Assembly: GCF_016757735.1 (NCBI RefSeq) | Contig: NZ_CP068439.1 | Location: forward strand, 2,542,001 to 2,606,000 | Length of the DNA stretch: 64,000 nucleotides | Direction of reading: 5' to 3' | From: Aequorivita iocasae | Lineage (GTDB): Bacteria > Bacteroidota > Bacteroidia > Flavobacteriales > Flavobacteriaceae | Shown here: positions 25,792 to 34,300 of the stretch, piece by piece | Position numbering within the stretch: position 1 is the first letter of the stretch | Layout: each line of letters opens with the position of its first letter | Made by a program: the position numbers and the translations under genes | The notes under the pieces: generated by a model | The model's database searches: none | Told to the model about the DNA's origin: nothing | What the model saw: only the letters and a program-made list of their open reading frames with translations

Positions 25792-28781
25792 TGTATATCA
25801 ATTGCCATACATATTACTCTTTGCGGTACGGGGTGCTTTCAGTACCCCAACTCTTGCAATTGGCAAAAGAACATACTATCGAATCTTTGGCACTTACTGA
25901 TATTAACAGTACCTCCGCCTGTCTGGAATTTATAAGGGAAGCAACAAAAGAAAACCTTAAACCCGTGGTTGGGGCCGATATTCGTAACGGAAACACCCGA
26001 TGCTATGTCTGCTTGGCAAAAAACAATAATGGCTACCTGGAAATCAACCAATTTTTAACCCAATACCTTCATGCTAAAAAGGACTTCCCCGAAATCCCAC
26101 CCTCATTTTTGAATGTAATAACTATTATTCCCTTTGAAAAAGTACTTGAATATGAACTGGAATCCTTCGCTCCAAATTGGTACATCGGCATTTCTGTAGC
26201 AGACCTTAACAAATTAAAATTCTCCCATCTAAAACAGCATACTGAAAAACTGGTGTTATTACAGTCTGTAACCTTCTGCAATCAAACACATTTCAATATC
26301 CACAGATTACTGCGGTGCATAGACCTAAATATTGTGTTAAGCAAATTGCCGGAACTAGAACAGGGAAGTGCCAACGATAAAATGTACACTCTACATGAAC
26401 TCGAAAGGCGGTTTGAGGATTTTGAATATATCTTATCAAACACCCGGTCTATTTTAAACTCCTGTACTATTGATTTTAAATTTGATGAAAAGCGCGTGAA
26501 TCAAAACCAAGCTACCTATCTTTCCAATACCCAAGAGGATTATGAATATCTGGTTTCCTTGGTAAACCAAAGGATAGCGTCCCGATATAAAACGATAACC
26601 CTCAAAATAAAGGAACGGATTGAAAAGGAACTTCATGCAATCCAGCAAATGGACTTTGTTTCTTACTTTTTAATCAATTACGATATTGTTCAATATGCGA
26701 TAAAGAATGACTATCCCTACATTGGGCGGGGCAGTGGGGCAAATAGTGTTGTCGCTTATATTTTGGGGATTACCAATGTGGACCCGATTGAATTGGACCT
26801 CTATTTTGAACGTTTCATCAACCTGTATCGTTCCTCACCGCCTGACTTTGATATAGATTTTTCTTGGAAGGACAGGGATGATGTTACCCGCTATATTTTT
26901 GAACGTTTCCCAAATACCGCCCTTATGGGTACTTATGTAACGTTTCAATTCAAAGCAGTTGTTCGGGAGCTTTCCAAAGTATTTGGACTGCCAAAAGCCG
27001 AAATTGATGCGTTTTTAAAAGGCGACAGAGAGCATAAAAAAAATGACCATTACTTTAAACTGGTAACAAAATATGCCACTCTTATCCATGGGGTCCCAAA
27101 TTACCTGAGTGTGCATTCTGGCGGTATCGTAATTACCAAAAACCCCGTACAGGCTTATTGCGCCACCTTTATGCCGCCCAAGGGTTTCCAAACCCTGCAG
27201 ATAGATATGCACATTGCGGAAGCAGTAGGTATTTTTAAATTCGATATCCTTGCCCAACGCGGACTTTCAAAGATTAAAGATACCATTCAATTGATCAGGG
27301 AAAACCAACCCGAGGCCCAGATCAGAGACATTGATGATACCACTCCATTTAAGAATGATCCAGAAATTAACGCCCTTCTAAAAGTAGGGGACTGTATGGG
27401 CGTTTTTTATGTGGAGTCGCCCGCCATGCGTACCCTTATGACCCGTCTGCAGACCCAGGATTATTTAGGTCTGGTTGCCGCCAGTTCTATCATTCGTCCC
27501 GGCGTTACCAATGGCGGGATGAAGAATGCCTATATAGAGCGACATCGATTTCCAGAAAAAAGGGCAGAGGCACATCCCGTTCTTTTGGAAATTATGCCCG
27601 AGACCTATGGGGTAATGGTGTATCAGGAAGATGTTCTCAAAGTTGCACATTATTTTGCAGGCTTGAGTTTGGCCGAAGCAGATGTATTGCGAAGGGGAAT
27701 GAGCGGCAAGGGCAGGAGCAAGGAACAATTTGATGCCCTGGAAAGGAAATTCTATGAAAACTGTAAAGAGAAGGGCTACACCCAAAAAGTGATAGAAGAA
27801 GTTTGGGATCAAATCAAAGCATTTGCCGGCTATGCGTTTGCCAAGGGACATTCGGCATCCTATGCGGTAGAGAGCTACCAGAGCCTGTACCTTAAAAAAT
27901 ATTTTCCATTGGAGTTTATGACTGCGGTTCTTAACAATGGCGGAGGCTTTTATAATCTGGACACCTATATAAACGAAATCTTCAGATGTGGCGGTACGGT
28001 TGAAAATCCTTGCATAAACAATAGCGACCACGGCAATTGCATAAAGGGGAAAACAGTGTACCTAGGTTTTGGGATGATAAAGGATCTGGACCATCGCAGT
28101 ATTCAAAAAATACTCAATGAACGCCAACTTTTTGGTCTTTTCAAAAACTTTAATGATTTTTTGGATAGATGTAAATTGGGATTGGAACAGCTACTATTGC
28201 TAATCCGATTAAATTCCTTTAGAGCTTTAGAACCCAATAAACACAGATTAATGTGGTTTGCGCACCTAAACAACAATTCGTATAAAAGCCAGCACAACCA
28301 ACCCCAATTATTTAAACCTAAACGGGTAAATTATAATTTACCCTTATTAAAAAGCGAACACATTATTGACGCCTATGACAATCTTGAATTGTTGGGCTTT
28401 ACGTTACACAACGATTTCAATTTCATAAAACCAGGTAATTATCCCACCACCAAGGCAAGAGATTTAAAAAATTTTGTAGGTAGGGAAATTACAATTCTCG
28501 GCAAACTGGTCACCTCCAAAACTACAAAAACTTCAAAAGGAGACTATATGGCTTTTTCCACCTTCTTGGATAGAAAAGGGGTATGCTTTGATAGTGTCCA
28601 ATTCCCAAAAGTAATGACCAAATATCCAGTGATAGGTATGGGAATTTACTTTATAAAAGGAACTGTAACTGAAGATCTGGGTTACTATGCTATAACTACA
28701 GAACAGCTGGTAAAAGTACCGCGTCTTCCTGACCCTCGATTTACCGAAGAACAAAAAACACAAAAATCAATTTCGCAATAA
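25791..28781 (+). CDS. dnaE: DNA polymerase III alpha-type (DnaE-like, probably error-prone)
   Basis: The product has 996 residues, shorter than the roughly 1150-1500 of a replicative alpha subunit. A PHP domain comes first (INCHTYYSLRYGVLSVPQLLQLA), then the C-family polymerase core with GRGSGANSVVAYILGI and the catalytic Asp pair in PPDFDIDFSW. Then come HSGGIVI, FAGYAFAKGHSASYAVESYQ, a helix-hairpin-helix region and a C-terminal OB fold (REITILGKLVTSKTTKTSKG). Short length, absent tail and coupling to dinB indicate a DnaE2-like mutagenic polymerase, while the main dnaE should be elsewhere. It starts within the dinB stop codon. Confidence 0.88.
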   Translation: MYINCHTYYSLRYGVLSVPQLLQLAKEHTIESLALTDINSTSACLEFIREATKENLKPVVGADIRNGNTRCYVCLAKNNNGYLEINQFLTQYLHAKKDFPEIPPSFLNVITIIPFEKVLEYELESFAPNWYIGISVADLNKLKFSHLKQHTEKLVLLQSVTFCNQTHFNIHRLLRCIDLNIVLSKLPELEQGSANDKMYTLHELERRFEDFEYILSNTRSILNSCTIDFKFDEKRVNQNQATYLSNTQEDYEYLVSLVNQRIASRYKTITLKIKERIEKELHAIQQMDFVSYFLINYDIVQYAIKNDYPYIGRGSGANSVVAYILGITNVDPIELDLYFERFINLYRSSPPDFDIDFSWKDRDDVTRYIFERFPNTALMGTYVTFQFKAVVRELSKVFGLPKAEIDAFLKGDREHKKNDHYFKLVTKYATLIHGVPNYLSVHSGGIVITKNPVQAYCATFMPPKGFQTLQIDMHIAEAVGIFKFDILAQRGLSKIKDTIQLIRENQPEAQIRDIDDTTPFKNDPEINALLKVGDCMGVFYVESPAMRTLMTRLQTQDYLGLVAASSIIRPGVTNGGMKNAYIERHRFPEKRAEAHPVLLEIMPETYGVMVYQEDVLKVAHYFAGLSLAEADVLRRGMSGKGRSKEQFDALERKFYENCKEKGYTQKVIEEVWDQIKAFAGYAFAKGHSASYAVESYQSLYLKKYFPLEFMTAVLNNGGGFYNLDTYINEIFRCGGTVENPCINNSDHGNCIKGKTVYLGFGMIKDLDHRSIQKILNERQLFGLFKNFNDFLDRCKLGLEQLLLLIRLNSFRALEPNKHRLMWFAHLNNNSYKSQHNQPQLFKPKRVNYNLPLLKSEHIIDAYDNLELLGFTLHNDFNFIKPGNYPTTKARDLKNFVGREITILGKLVTSKTTKTSKGDYMAFSTFLDRKGVCFDSVQFPKVMTKYPVIGMGIYFIKGTVTEDLGYYAITTEQLVKVPRLPDPRFTEEQKTQKSISQ

Positions 28782-29075
28782 CCAAAAATCCATAATTGAT
28801 TATCTACAGCATACCCCTAGCAAATTCATTAAATTAATAGTAAAACACCTTTTTGCAACAAAGCTTACTGTTTTTAACTTGGGAGCATCTTGTGAAAATT
28901 TGAAGCAGTTTTATCTGTCTAATACCCTGGGATCTTCTTAATTAATAATACTTATCAAGCTATTTTACTCCGAAACCTAATGCTCATTTTTTCTCCAGCT
29001 TTTCAGAAAATGTACATTTTAATAGATTTTTTTGAATCATTCTTCATTCCCAGTTTTAAAATAAAAAAACATAGC
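28782..29075. other. Intergenic stretch without recognisable gene
   Basis: This 294-bp AT-rich region between the dnaE stop and the broken mauE copy shows no coding frame or hairpin. It may contain DNA left after deletion of most of the second mauE gene. Confidence 0.35.
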
Positions 29076-29228
29076 TTACAAATCTCCCACCGCTATTGCC
29101 CTGGCCGTAAAGGATTCAAAGTCCAGGAGCTTGCTTATTGAGGCGAAGAGGAATAGGAATACAAACAGATAAGTACTAACAACTATCGTAGTGTTTTTCA
29201 AATATGATTTTTTAATTAGAGAACACAT
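29076..29228 (-). pseudogene. 5' remnant of a second mauE-like gene
   Basis: The frame encodes 50 residues, beginning MCSLIKKSYLKNTTI and continuing through TYLFVFLFLFAS and SKLLDFESFT. This matches the first 41 residues of the MauE-like protein at 15323-16804. Homology then ends and nine unrelated residues lead to a stop, so the Cys pair and all later domains are gone. Upstream of it on the minus strand the terminator and an intact LuxR-like regulator follow in the same order as at the other locus. Confidence 0.85.
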
Positions 29229-29321
29229 AAGGTTGTGTTTAGTGCGTTATTGAACGTTTGTTTAAATTAGGGGGTGGGAACTAATGTAGAATTATAAAAA
29301 GAGCCCATAATTGAGCAAAAT

Positions 29322-29338
29322 GAGCCCAAAATTGGCTC
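29322..29338 (-). terminator. Terminator hairpin downstream of the LuxR-like regulator
   Basis: GAGCC (29322-29326) pairs with GGCTC (29334-29338), the counterpart of the hairpin at 16896-16916 with one base change that shortens the stem. Confidence 0.4.
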
Positions 29339-29402
29339 TTAAGTTTTTCAATAATTCATTAATGCCAAAGTTTATGGTAGCGGTATTTAGGAGCTGCCGT
29401 TC

Positions 29403-30080
29403 TTAAACAAAACGTTCTTGCTGTGCTCTTTTAACCAATTCGCTATCGGGAAGGCCTTCAACTTTAAAGAATTCCTTCATTTTTGTCCGCCTTCTTTGAA
29501 TGGTAGTGCGGGAAATAAATAGTTTTTTCGGTATTTTATTTAAGGGGGTGCCCTTGGAAAGTTCGTTTAAAATTAAATAATCCTGTTGGCCAAGTATATC
29601 CTCATTATAGATATATTTTGTTATCAACTGAATAACAGTACGGCTGTAAAAAATAGAATAATCCGTTAATTGTTGTACGGCTAAACGCAAAGTTTCGGCA
29701 TTACAATCCAACGCGTCCATAAATCCATCTATAGAAACAAGGTTACTTAGCTGTAAAATTTGGAAAACGGTGGTATGGGGAATGATAACCAGCTTTTTCG
29801 GAATAGGATATTTTAAATCCAGATATATTAAAAAATCTTTTGGACACTTAAAATCCGTATATGTGGCAAAAGGAAAATCCAAGTTAAATATTACAAACTC
29901 AAAATTATTTTCCCCTAGCACCTTGTGTAAATTTCCAGCTGAAGCAATACTGGGACTTATTATGAAAGGTTCAAATTTGACACCCATTTTCTCTCCCATC
30001 TCCTCAAATACATCCAAAATCAATTGCCTTAGGGAGGGTAGCTGTTCTAGCAAAAGATATTTTTTGATGCGCTTCTTCAA
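29403..30080 (-). CDS. LuxR-like response regulator with atypical receiver domain
   Basis: The product has 225 residues. The N-terminal 130 or so have the alternating strand-helix pattern of a receiver domain, with a possible phospho-acceptor Asp68 in VIFNLDFP. The usual acidic pair near residue 10 is missing (LLLEQLPS), so metal-dependent phosphorylation is doubtful. The C-terminal helix-turn-helix (LNELSKGTPLNKIPKKLFISRTTIQRRRTKMKEFF) is LuxR/NarL-like. It sits in line with the NarL-type regulator and kinase upstream. A 3' remnant of a paralogue lies at 16979-17131 beside the intact mauE, so this protein's original targets may include that locus. Confidence 0.7.
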   Translation of the reverse strand: MKKRIKKYLLLEQLPSLRQLILDVFEEMGEKMGVKFEPFIISPSIASAGNLHKVLGENNFEFVIFNLDFPFATYTDFKCPKDFLIYLDLKYPIPKKLVIIPHTTVFQILQLSNLVSIDGFMDALDCNAETLRLAVQQLTDYSIFYSRTVIQLITKYIYNEDILGQQDYLILNELSKGTPLNKIPKKLFISRTTIQRRRTKMKEFFKVEGLPDSELVKRAQQERFV

Positions 30081-30143
30081 AATGCTTAATTTTTAAACTC
30101 CATTTACTTTTATACATAAACAGTTGACTCAATTTTATTACCC

Positions 30144-30806
30144 TTACAATAATCCTGCTTCCTTAGCGCCTTTGATCAGCTGTACATCACTGCACCCTTG
30201 TTCCAGCTTCAGCACATCCCTAAGCTTATTTTTTCTTCTTTCTATGGACCGAAGGGACAAAGGGAGAATTGCTACCAGTTCCTTATTTAGTTTACCCAAC
30301 GATAGGTGGTACAGCAATAACTTGTCATAATGGTCCAAAACATAGGGCTTTTCATAACCTTCGGTTAAAAATTTCCGCACCGTTTTTGTATAATAACACC
30401 CTCCCTCCAAAACTTCCTTACAGGCAGTCTGTAAAATATCGGGATTCAACTCGCTCTTTATAAGCAACCCTTCAGGATTTATTAATTTCATTAAATCCTG
30501 GAGCAGGGGATAAGTATCATACGCGGTAATTACCACTATTTTACTGCCTGCCTGCGCTTTCCGGATGGCAATCCCTAATTCCAAACCTGATAAATAGTCT
30601 AGGTCTTGGGGCAGCCCTATATCCAACAATACCAAATGGATCTCCCTCTTTTTAAAGTTGCTTTCCAAACTCGATACTGCCTCTGCAATGGAATGTGCCC
30701 TTTCAATTGAAAAGCTATATGCTTCCAACTTTTTTATCGAATCAATATACCCCTCCAGGATCATGGGGTGGTCATCTATCATCAAAATATTGATACAGGT
30801 TTTCAT
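30144..30806 (-). CDS. NarL-type response regulator
   Basis: The product has 220 residues. The receiver domain is complete: acidic pair Asp11-Asp12 (MIDDHP), phospho-acceptor Asp62 (LLDIGLP), Thr94 (VITAYD) and Lys117 (LLIKSE). The C-terminal HTH (LSLGKLNKELVAILPLSLRSIERRKNKLRDVL) is LuxR-like but diverged. Its start overlaps the 3' end of the histidine kinase gene by four bases, so the two are translationally coupled and form a cognate pair. The regulon is unknown; the neighbouring LuxR-like and LytTR genes suggest a local cascade. Confidence 0.9.
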   Translation of the reverse strand: MKTCINILMIDDHPMILEGYIDSIKKLEAYSFSIERAHSIAEAVSSLESNFKKREIHLVLLDIGLPQDLDYLSGLELGIAIRKAQAGSKIVVITAYDTYPLLQDLMKLINPEGLLIKSELNPDILQTACKEVLEGGCYYTKTVRKFLTEGYEKPYVLDHYDKLLLYHLSLGKLNKELVAILPLSLRSIERRKNKLRDVLKLEQGCSDVQLIKGAKEAGLL

Positions 30807-32842
30807 TGTATATTTAATTTAAATGGAATGCGTATCATCACAGTGGTCCCAATACCTATAGTGCTTTGTATGCTAAAGGTACCGTTCAGCTTCTGGCTTC
30901 TGGCTTCCATATTTTTCATTCCTAAGCCCCGTTTAACGCGAGCGTATTTAAACCCTTTCCCGTCATCAGTTACGTTGAGATAAAGTGTATCCAATTCCCT
31001 ATACATCAGGATACTTATTTTGTGGGCTCTTGCGTGTTTTACCACATTTTGGAGTATTTCTTCCACAATCCGCTGTAAGTTAATTTTTGATACATACGAT
31101 AGCTGTTGCCAATCAGCCGGGTTCTTACACTCAAAAACAGAGGTTAACCTGCCGATCTCGCTTTTCTCCGCCAAAAGTGTCTTCAGGGTATCTAAAAATC
31201 GTTCTTCCTCAGTATAAACAATACTTCTAAGTTTATGGGAAAGGTTGCGTATTTCGCTTTCCAACTGCTCCAATAAATTTAAATTCTTCCTATTCAGGCT
31301 TAGCATCTCCTTTTCTCCACCCACAGGGGCCGTCTGCCATTGAAAACGCAAGGTAAAAAGACGCGAGACTATATGGTCGTGCAACTCCTTCGAAATACGC
31401 TGCCGCTCCTCAGTTCTTCCCTTTTCCAGATTGGTCTTCTGCGTTAGGGCCATCAAGTACATATCCTCATCGTATTGCTGTTGTTCGCGCTCGAAAAGCA
31501 ATTCCCTATTTTTTGATCGTTGCAGTTTGTTTAAATAAAGTAGGATTGAAATAGCAGAAATCGATACACCCACAATTATTATCCACAACCGCTGCCGGAA
31601 AAGACGCTCGTTTTCGGCTATGTATTTGGCAGTCTCATATCGTATCGCCGTAAATTTGTTTCTCAACTTACGGTCGCGGGCGTTAATGCTTTTGTCTATC
31701 TCAATATGCTGCCGTAAATAAGGTATGGTATTGGGCCGGTCCAATGCCGCCAACAACTCCAGTGCCTCCAATTTATGGTGCGTCAATTCTTTTCCGCTGG
31801 CCATTTCCAATGCTTCTTTTGCGTATGCTATCCCTTCCAAAGTATCGCCTATCTTCCCGTAGTAATTTGCAAGGTGCAATCTGCTCATAATGGAACCGGC
31901 GGTTTCTCCCAAACTATCCCGTAAGCGCATGGCAAAGCGCATATCTTGCTCCACATCATCCAATTTTCCTAAAAAGACCAAACAGTGCGCTTTATTATCC
32001 AGCAACATAGCGTGAAGGGCTGGACTTCTACTGAGTTCATTCACATAGGTAAGGGCAGTGGTGAAAACGGATTCCGCCTTTTCATAGTTCCTCATTTTAT
32101 GAAATCGAACGCCTTGGTTGTTCAAGTTTTCCAATTTGTAATACAGGGAGTCCTTAAATGAAGGTATCAACTGGGAAGCTTTGTTGTAATAGTGCAGCGA
32201 TTTATCAAATTCTTCCATATCGTCCGCATTATTGCCCAGTACATTATAACAGCGGTATTGTTGCCGGGGCTTTTTGGCCTGCTCAAAAATCTTGATGCAT
32301 CGAAACAATAAAATTTCGGCCCCTGTCAGATCATGGGTTTCGCTGGCAATATATGCCATATTGTAAAGCATTTTTCCAGAATAATAGTCATTCTTTGCAG
32401 CGGTAAAATATTTATAGGCCCTATTGTAATGTTCATAACTTCTACCGTATTCCTTTCCTCTCAAATAGTAGGAGGCGTAGTTCCAATGGGCATCACCCAA
32501 ATGCGCTGGGTTTTCCAAATCCTTCGCTAATTGCATCCCTTCCGCCGCGATCCTGATAAAGTAGCTGGTGTCAGGTAAATGTTCCGCTACCTCAACTAGT
32601 TTGCTTATCCGGGAGTACTTTACACTGTCCGCCCTTGTAGATCGTATAGCACTGTAGGCAATTTTTAAATAGCGCTCTCGCGTAATGGGAGATAGGCTGT
32701 CCTGTTGTGCTTTTAATAAATATTTTTCGAAATTCTGATGTAGGTGCGGGGTTTGTGCCGTGATGCCAATGGGCATAAAATATAGCCATAGCATAAGTGC
32801 AAATGTAATCTCCCGCCTACCATAGGGATAGTAGGTGATCAT
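30803..32842 (-). CDS. TPR-containing sensor histidine kinase (HisKA_3 type)
   Basis: The start is placed at the ATG at 32842, which gives a proper signal sequence (FALMLWLYFMPIGITAQTP). The longer frame upstream overlaps a separate lipoprotein gene. The product has 679 residues. A periplasmic region of tetratricopeptide repeats (roughly 100-400, for example AHWNYASYYLRGKEYGRSYEHYNRA-type units) is followed by one membrane helix (LWIIIVGVSISAISILLYL), a coiled coil, the HisKA_3 helix with KELHDHIVSRLF carrying the phospho-His, and a HATPase domain with NVVKHA, DDGKGF and GLGMKNM. It pairs with the NarL-type regulator directly downstream. The ligand is unknown. Confidence 0.88.
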   Translation of the reverse strand: MITYYPYGRREITFALMLWLYFMPIGITAQTPHLHQNFEKYLLKAQQDSLSPITRERYLKIAYSAIRSTRADSVKYSRISKLVEVAEHLPDTSYFIRIAAEGMQLAKDLENPAHLGDAHWNYASYYLRGKEYGRSYEHYNRAYKYFTAAKNDYYSGKMLYNMAYIASETHDLTGAEILLFRCIKIFEQAKKPRQQYRCYNVLGNNADDMEEFDKSLHYYNKASQLIPSFKDSLYYKLENLNNQGVRFHKMRNYEKAESVFTTALTYVNELSRSPALHAMLLDNKAHCLVFLGKLDDVEQDMRFAMRLRDSLGETAGSIMSRLHLANYYGKIGDTLEGIAYAKEALEMASGKELTHHKLEALELLAALDRPNTIPYLRQHIEIDKSINARDRKLRNKFTAIRYETAKYIAENERLFRQRLWIIIVGVSISAISILLYLNKLQRSKNRELLFEREQQQYDEDMYLMALTQKTNLEKGRTEERQRISKELHDHIVSRLFTLRFQWQTAPVGGEKEMLSLNRKNLNLLEQLESEIRNLSHKLRSIVYTEEERFLDTLKTLLAEKSEIGRLTSVFECKNPADWQQLSYVSKINLQRIVEEILQNVVKHARAHKISILMYRELDTLYLNVTDDGKGFKYARVKRGLGMKNMEARSQKLNGTFSIQSTIGIGTTVMIRIPFKLNIQ

Positions 32843-32874
32843 AGATTTAAGTTTCGGGGAGTAAACAAATCTAA

Positions 32875-32904
32875 GAAAAGCCTTCAAAATATAAAAGGCT
32901 TTTC
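32875..32904 (-). terminator. Hairpin between small lipoprotein gene and kinase gene
   Basis: GAAAAGCCTT (32875-32884) and AAGGCTTTTC (32895-32904) form a perfect 10-bp stem with a 10-base AT loop. On the minus strand it ends in TTTTC-TTAG, a weak T tract, so it may attenuate rather than fully stop transcription into the kinase gene. Confidence 0.6.
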
Positions 32905-32927
32905 TTTTTATCACATAATTGGTGGCA

Positions 32928-33089
32928 TCAGTCCTTTTCATTATCAGGTTCCCTACTGTGTTCACCACCGCTTCCATAGATGGGAGGTGCTTTGTAAACA
33001 TTTTTTTCATTGTTCAAGGGGGTAGGGGTACAGGAAATTAATAAACCAATAAAACCCGCAATACTGAGGTATAGAATTTTTGTTTTCAT
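32928..33089 (-). CDS. Small lipoprotein, 53 aa
   Basis: The frame runs from ATG to TGA. A signal peptide MKTKILYLSIAGFIGLL leads to lipobox LISC (Cys20), followed by a short Pro/Asn/Gly-rich tail (TPTPLNNEKNV, GSGGEHSREPDN). It lies just upstream of the sensor kinase gene in another frame, separated by a hairpin. Its presence shows that the long N-terminal extension of the kinase frame is not coding. Tiny lipoproteins next to kinases can be sensors or ligands; no direct evidence is available here. Confidence 0.6.
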   Translation of the reverse strand: MKTKILYLSIAGFIGLLISCTPTPLNNEKNVYKAPPIYGSGGEHSREPDNEKD

Positions 33090-33143
33090 TGTGTACATGA
33101 TTAATTAAACAATAGTTTTTGTCCCATCCTCTGAAATGGGAAT

Positions 33144-33157
33144 CATTGTGCACAATG
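33144..33157. promoter_or_regulatory. Perfect 14-bp palindrome upstream of the small lipoprotein gene
   Basis: CATTGTGCACAATG is perfectly self-complementary. It lies about 55 bases before the lipoprotein ATG on the minus strand and just beside a second inverted repeat (TCCCAT ... ATGGGA, 33122-33141). It is probably a regulator binding site. Confidence 0.4.
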
Positions 33158-33303
33158 AACCGATCTTAAACCGGCCGGAGAGCAACCTCCTTATGGCTAA
33201 GGTAGTAGGCGCATTTTTAAATACCGAATTTTAAATATGCTAATCTGTGAATAGCAGGGTTGTACATGTGAAGAGGGGGGGTAGAGCATGTGAATGACAT
33301 AAA

Positions 33304-34020
33304 TTAGTAAATTGTTATAGGGGTTTTTTGGACCCACTTTTTAATGGTACTTATATTGGTTTTATATTTTCTCGTATACTTCAAAGGTTTTCCATGATGC
33401 CGCAAAAAGAGTTCTTTCCTTCCCATATTGATTTTAAACACATAAAAGGAATTGATAACCTGCCCCCTGTTAATCTTTTGAAAATGTTTGGGCAATAAGG
33501 GGAAAGTATGCTTTAGGTTCTTAAAGTTATGTACAAGCGAACCGTCCTTCATTATAAAATCAGTGGTATAATTATCGGCCTGTATAAAAACTACATTGTG
33601 AAGATTGATATAGTGAAAATCGTAGTATTCTTCAATGCAAAAAATTGAACTTGCTTCATAAGTGTATTTATAGTTTGAAAAAGTGCTCAATAGGCCTTCT
33701 CTTGTATAGGGAGCCAAGATAACATCCAAAAAACCGGACTTAAATGCTTCAAATCCTTTTGCAGGGGATGATGTAAGTCCAATATAATGCGGTATTTTAC
33801 CAAAGTCATGGCCTATCGTCCTTAGTATATCGTCTATAGACATGGTAGCCTGGTCTAGATGTACCAGTATTAGTTCAGGGTAATGTCCAAGAAGCCTTTT
33901 CCGATAACTTGCCATTTCTTTTATAATCCCTAAACACTTTAATCCTAACGTCGCTTCAATCGTCGGCATAGCATCCAATAATGCTGGTGGCGGATCTCCT
34001 ATTATTAAATAATAACGCAA
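33304..34020 (-). CDS. LytTR-family DNA-binding regulator with receiver-like domain
   Basis: The product has 238 residues. The N-terminal half looks like a receiver domain (YYLIIGDPPPALLDA, LILVHLDQATMSIDD), though the acidic pocket is not complete. The C-terminal half is a LytTR domain with YINLHNVVFIQADNYTTDFIMKDG, FQKINRGQVINSFYVFKI and a final KYTRKYK segment. LytTR proteins bind paired direct repeats upstream of their targets. It is preceded by two inverted repeats at 34068-34105 and followed by the small lipoprotein and kinase genes on the same strand. Confidence 0.85.
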   Translation of the reverse strand: MRYYLIIGDPPPALLDAMPTIEATLGLKCLGIIKEMASYRKRLLGHYPELILVHLDQATMSIDDILRTIGHDFGKIPHYIGLTSSPAKGFEAFKSGFLDVILAPYTREGLLSTFSNYKYTYEASSIFCIEEYYDFHYINLHNVVFIQADNYTTDFIMKDGSLVHNFKNLKHTFPLLPKHFQKINRGQVINSFYVFKINMGRKELFLRHHGKPLKYTRKYKTNISTIKKWVQKTPITIY

Positions 34021-34067
34021 ACTATCGGGTTTTGATAGTGCATATTACTGCAATATGATTAAAGAAA

Positions 34068-34105
34068 TTGGCGGGTACCCGCCAAAGTTGGCGGATACCC
34101 GCCAA
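34068..34105. promoter_or_regulatory. Two adjacent 18-bp palindromes upstream of the LytTR gene
   Basis: TTGGCGGGTACCCGCCAA (34068-34085) is a perfect palindrome. After two bases TTGGCGGATACCCGCCAA (34088-34105) repeats it with one change. The block starts 48 bases before the LytTR start, between divergent genes. It is GC-rich in an AT-rich neighbourhood and may be an operator or a strong hairpin. Confidence 0.5.
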
Positions 34106-34300
34106 TGTTTTGGGCAACATTGTAATACTTTGCAATAGAAACATTTACAAACCCCGGCATGAAGTTTTTTATCAAAATATTTTCTTCCATCTGTCAAAGA
34201 GTGTCCTACACTTTTTTAAGAAATCAAAAAGCCGGAAAACCATAAATCAGGAATCGTTCTACAAATCCATATTTCATTAGCTAACTAAAAATTCAATATC

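Noticed and set aside
32843-33010. N-terminal extension of the sensor kinase
   Set aside because: It overlaps a clear lipoprotein gene in another frame and a hairpin; the signal sequence begins at 32842.
34068-34280. 70-codon plus-strand frame
   Set aside because: It starts inside the double palindrome with an alternative codon and resembles no protein.
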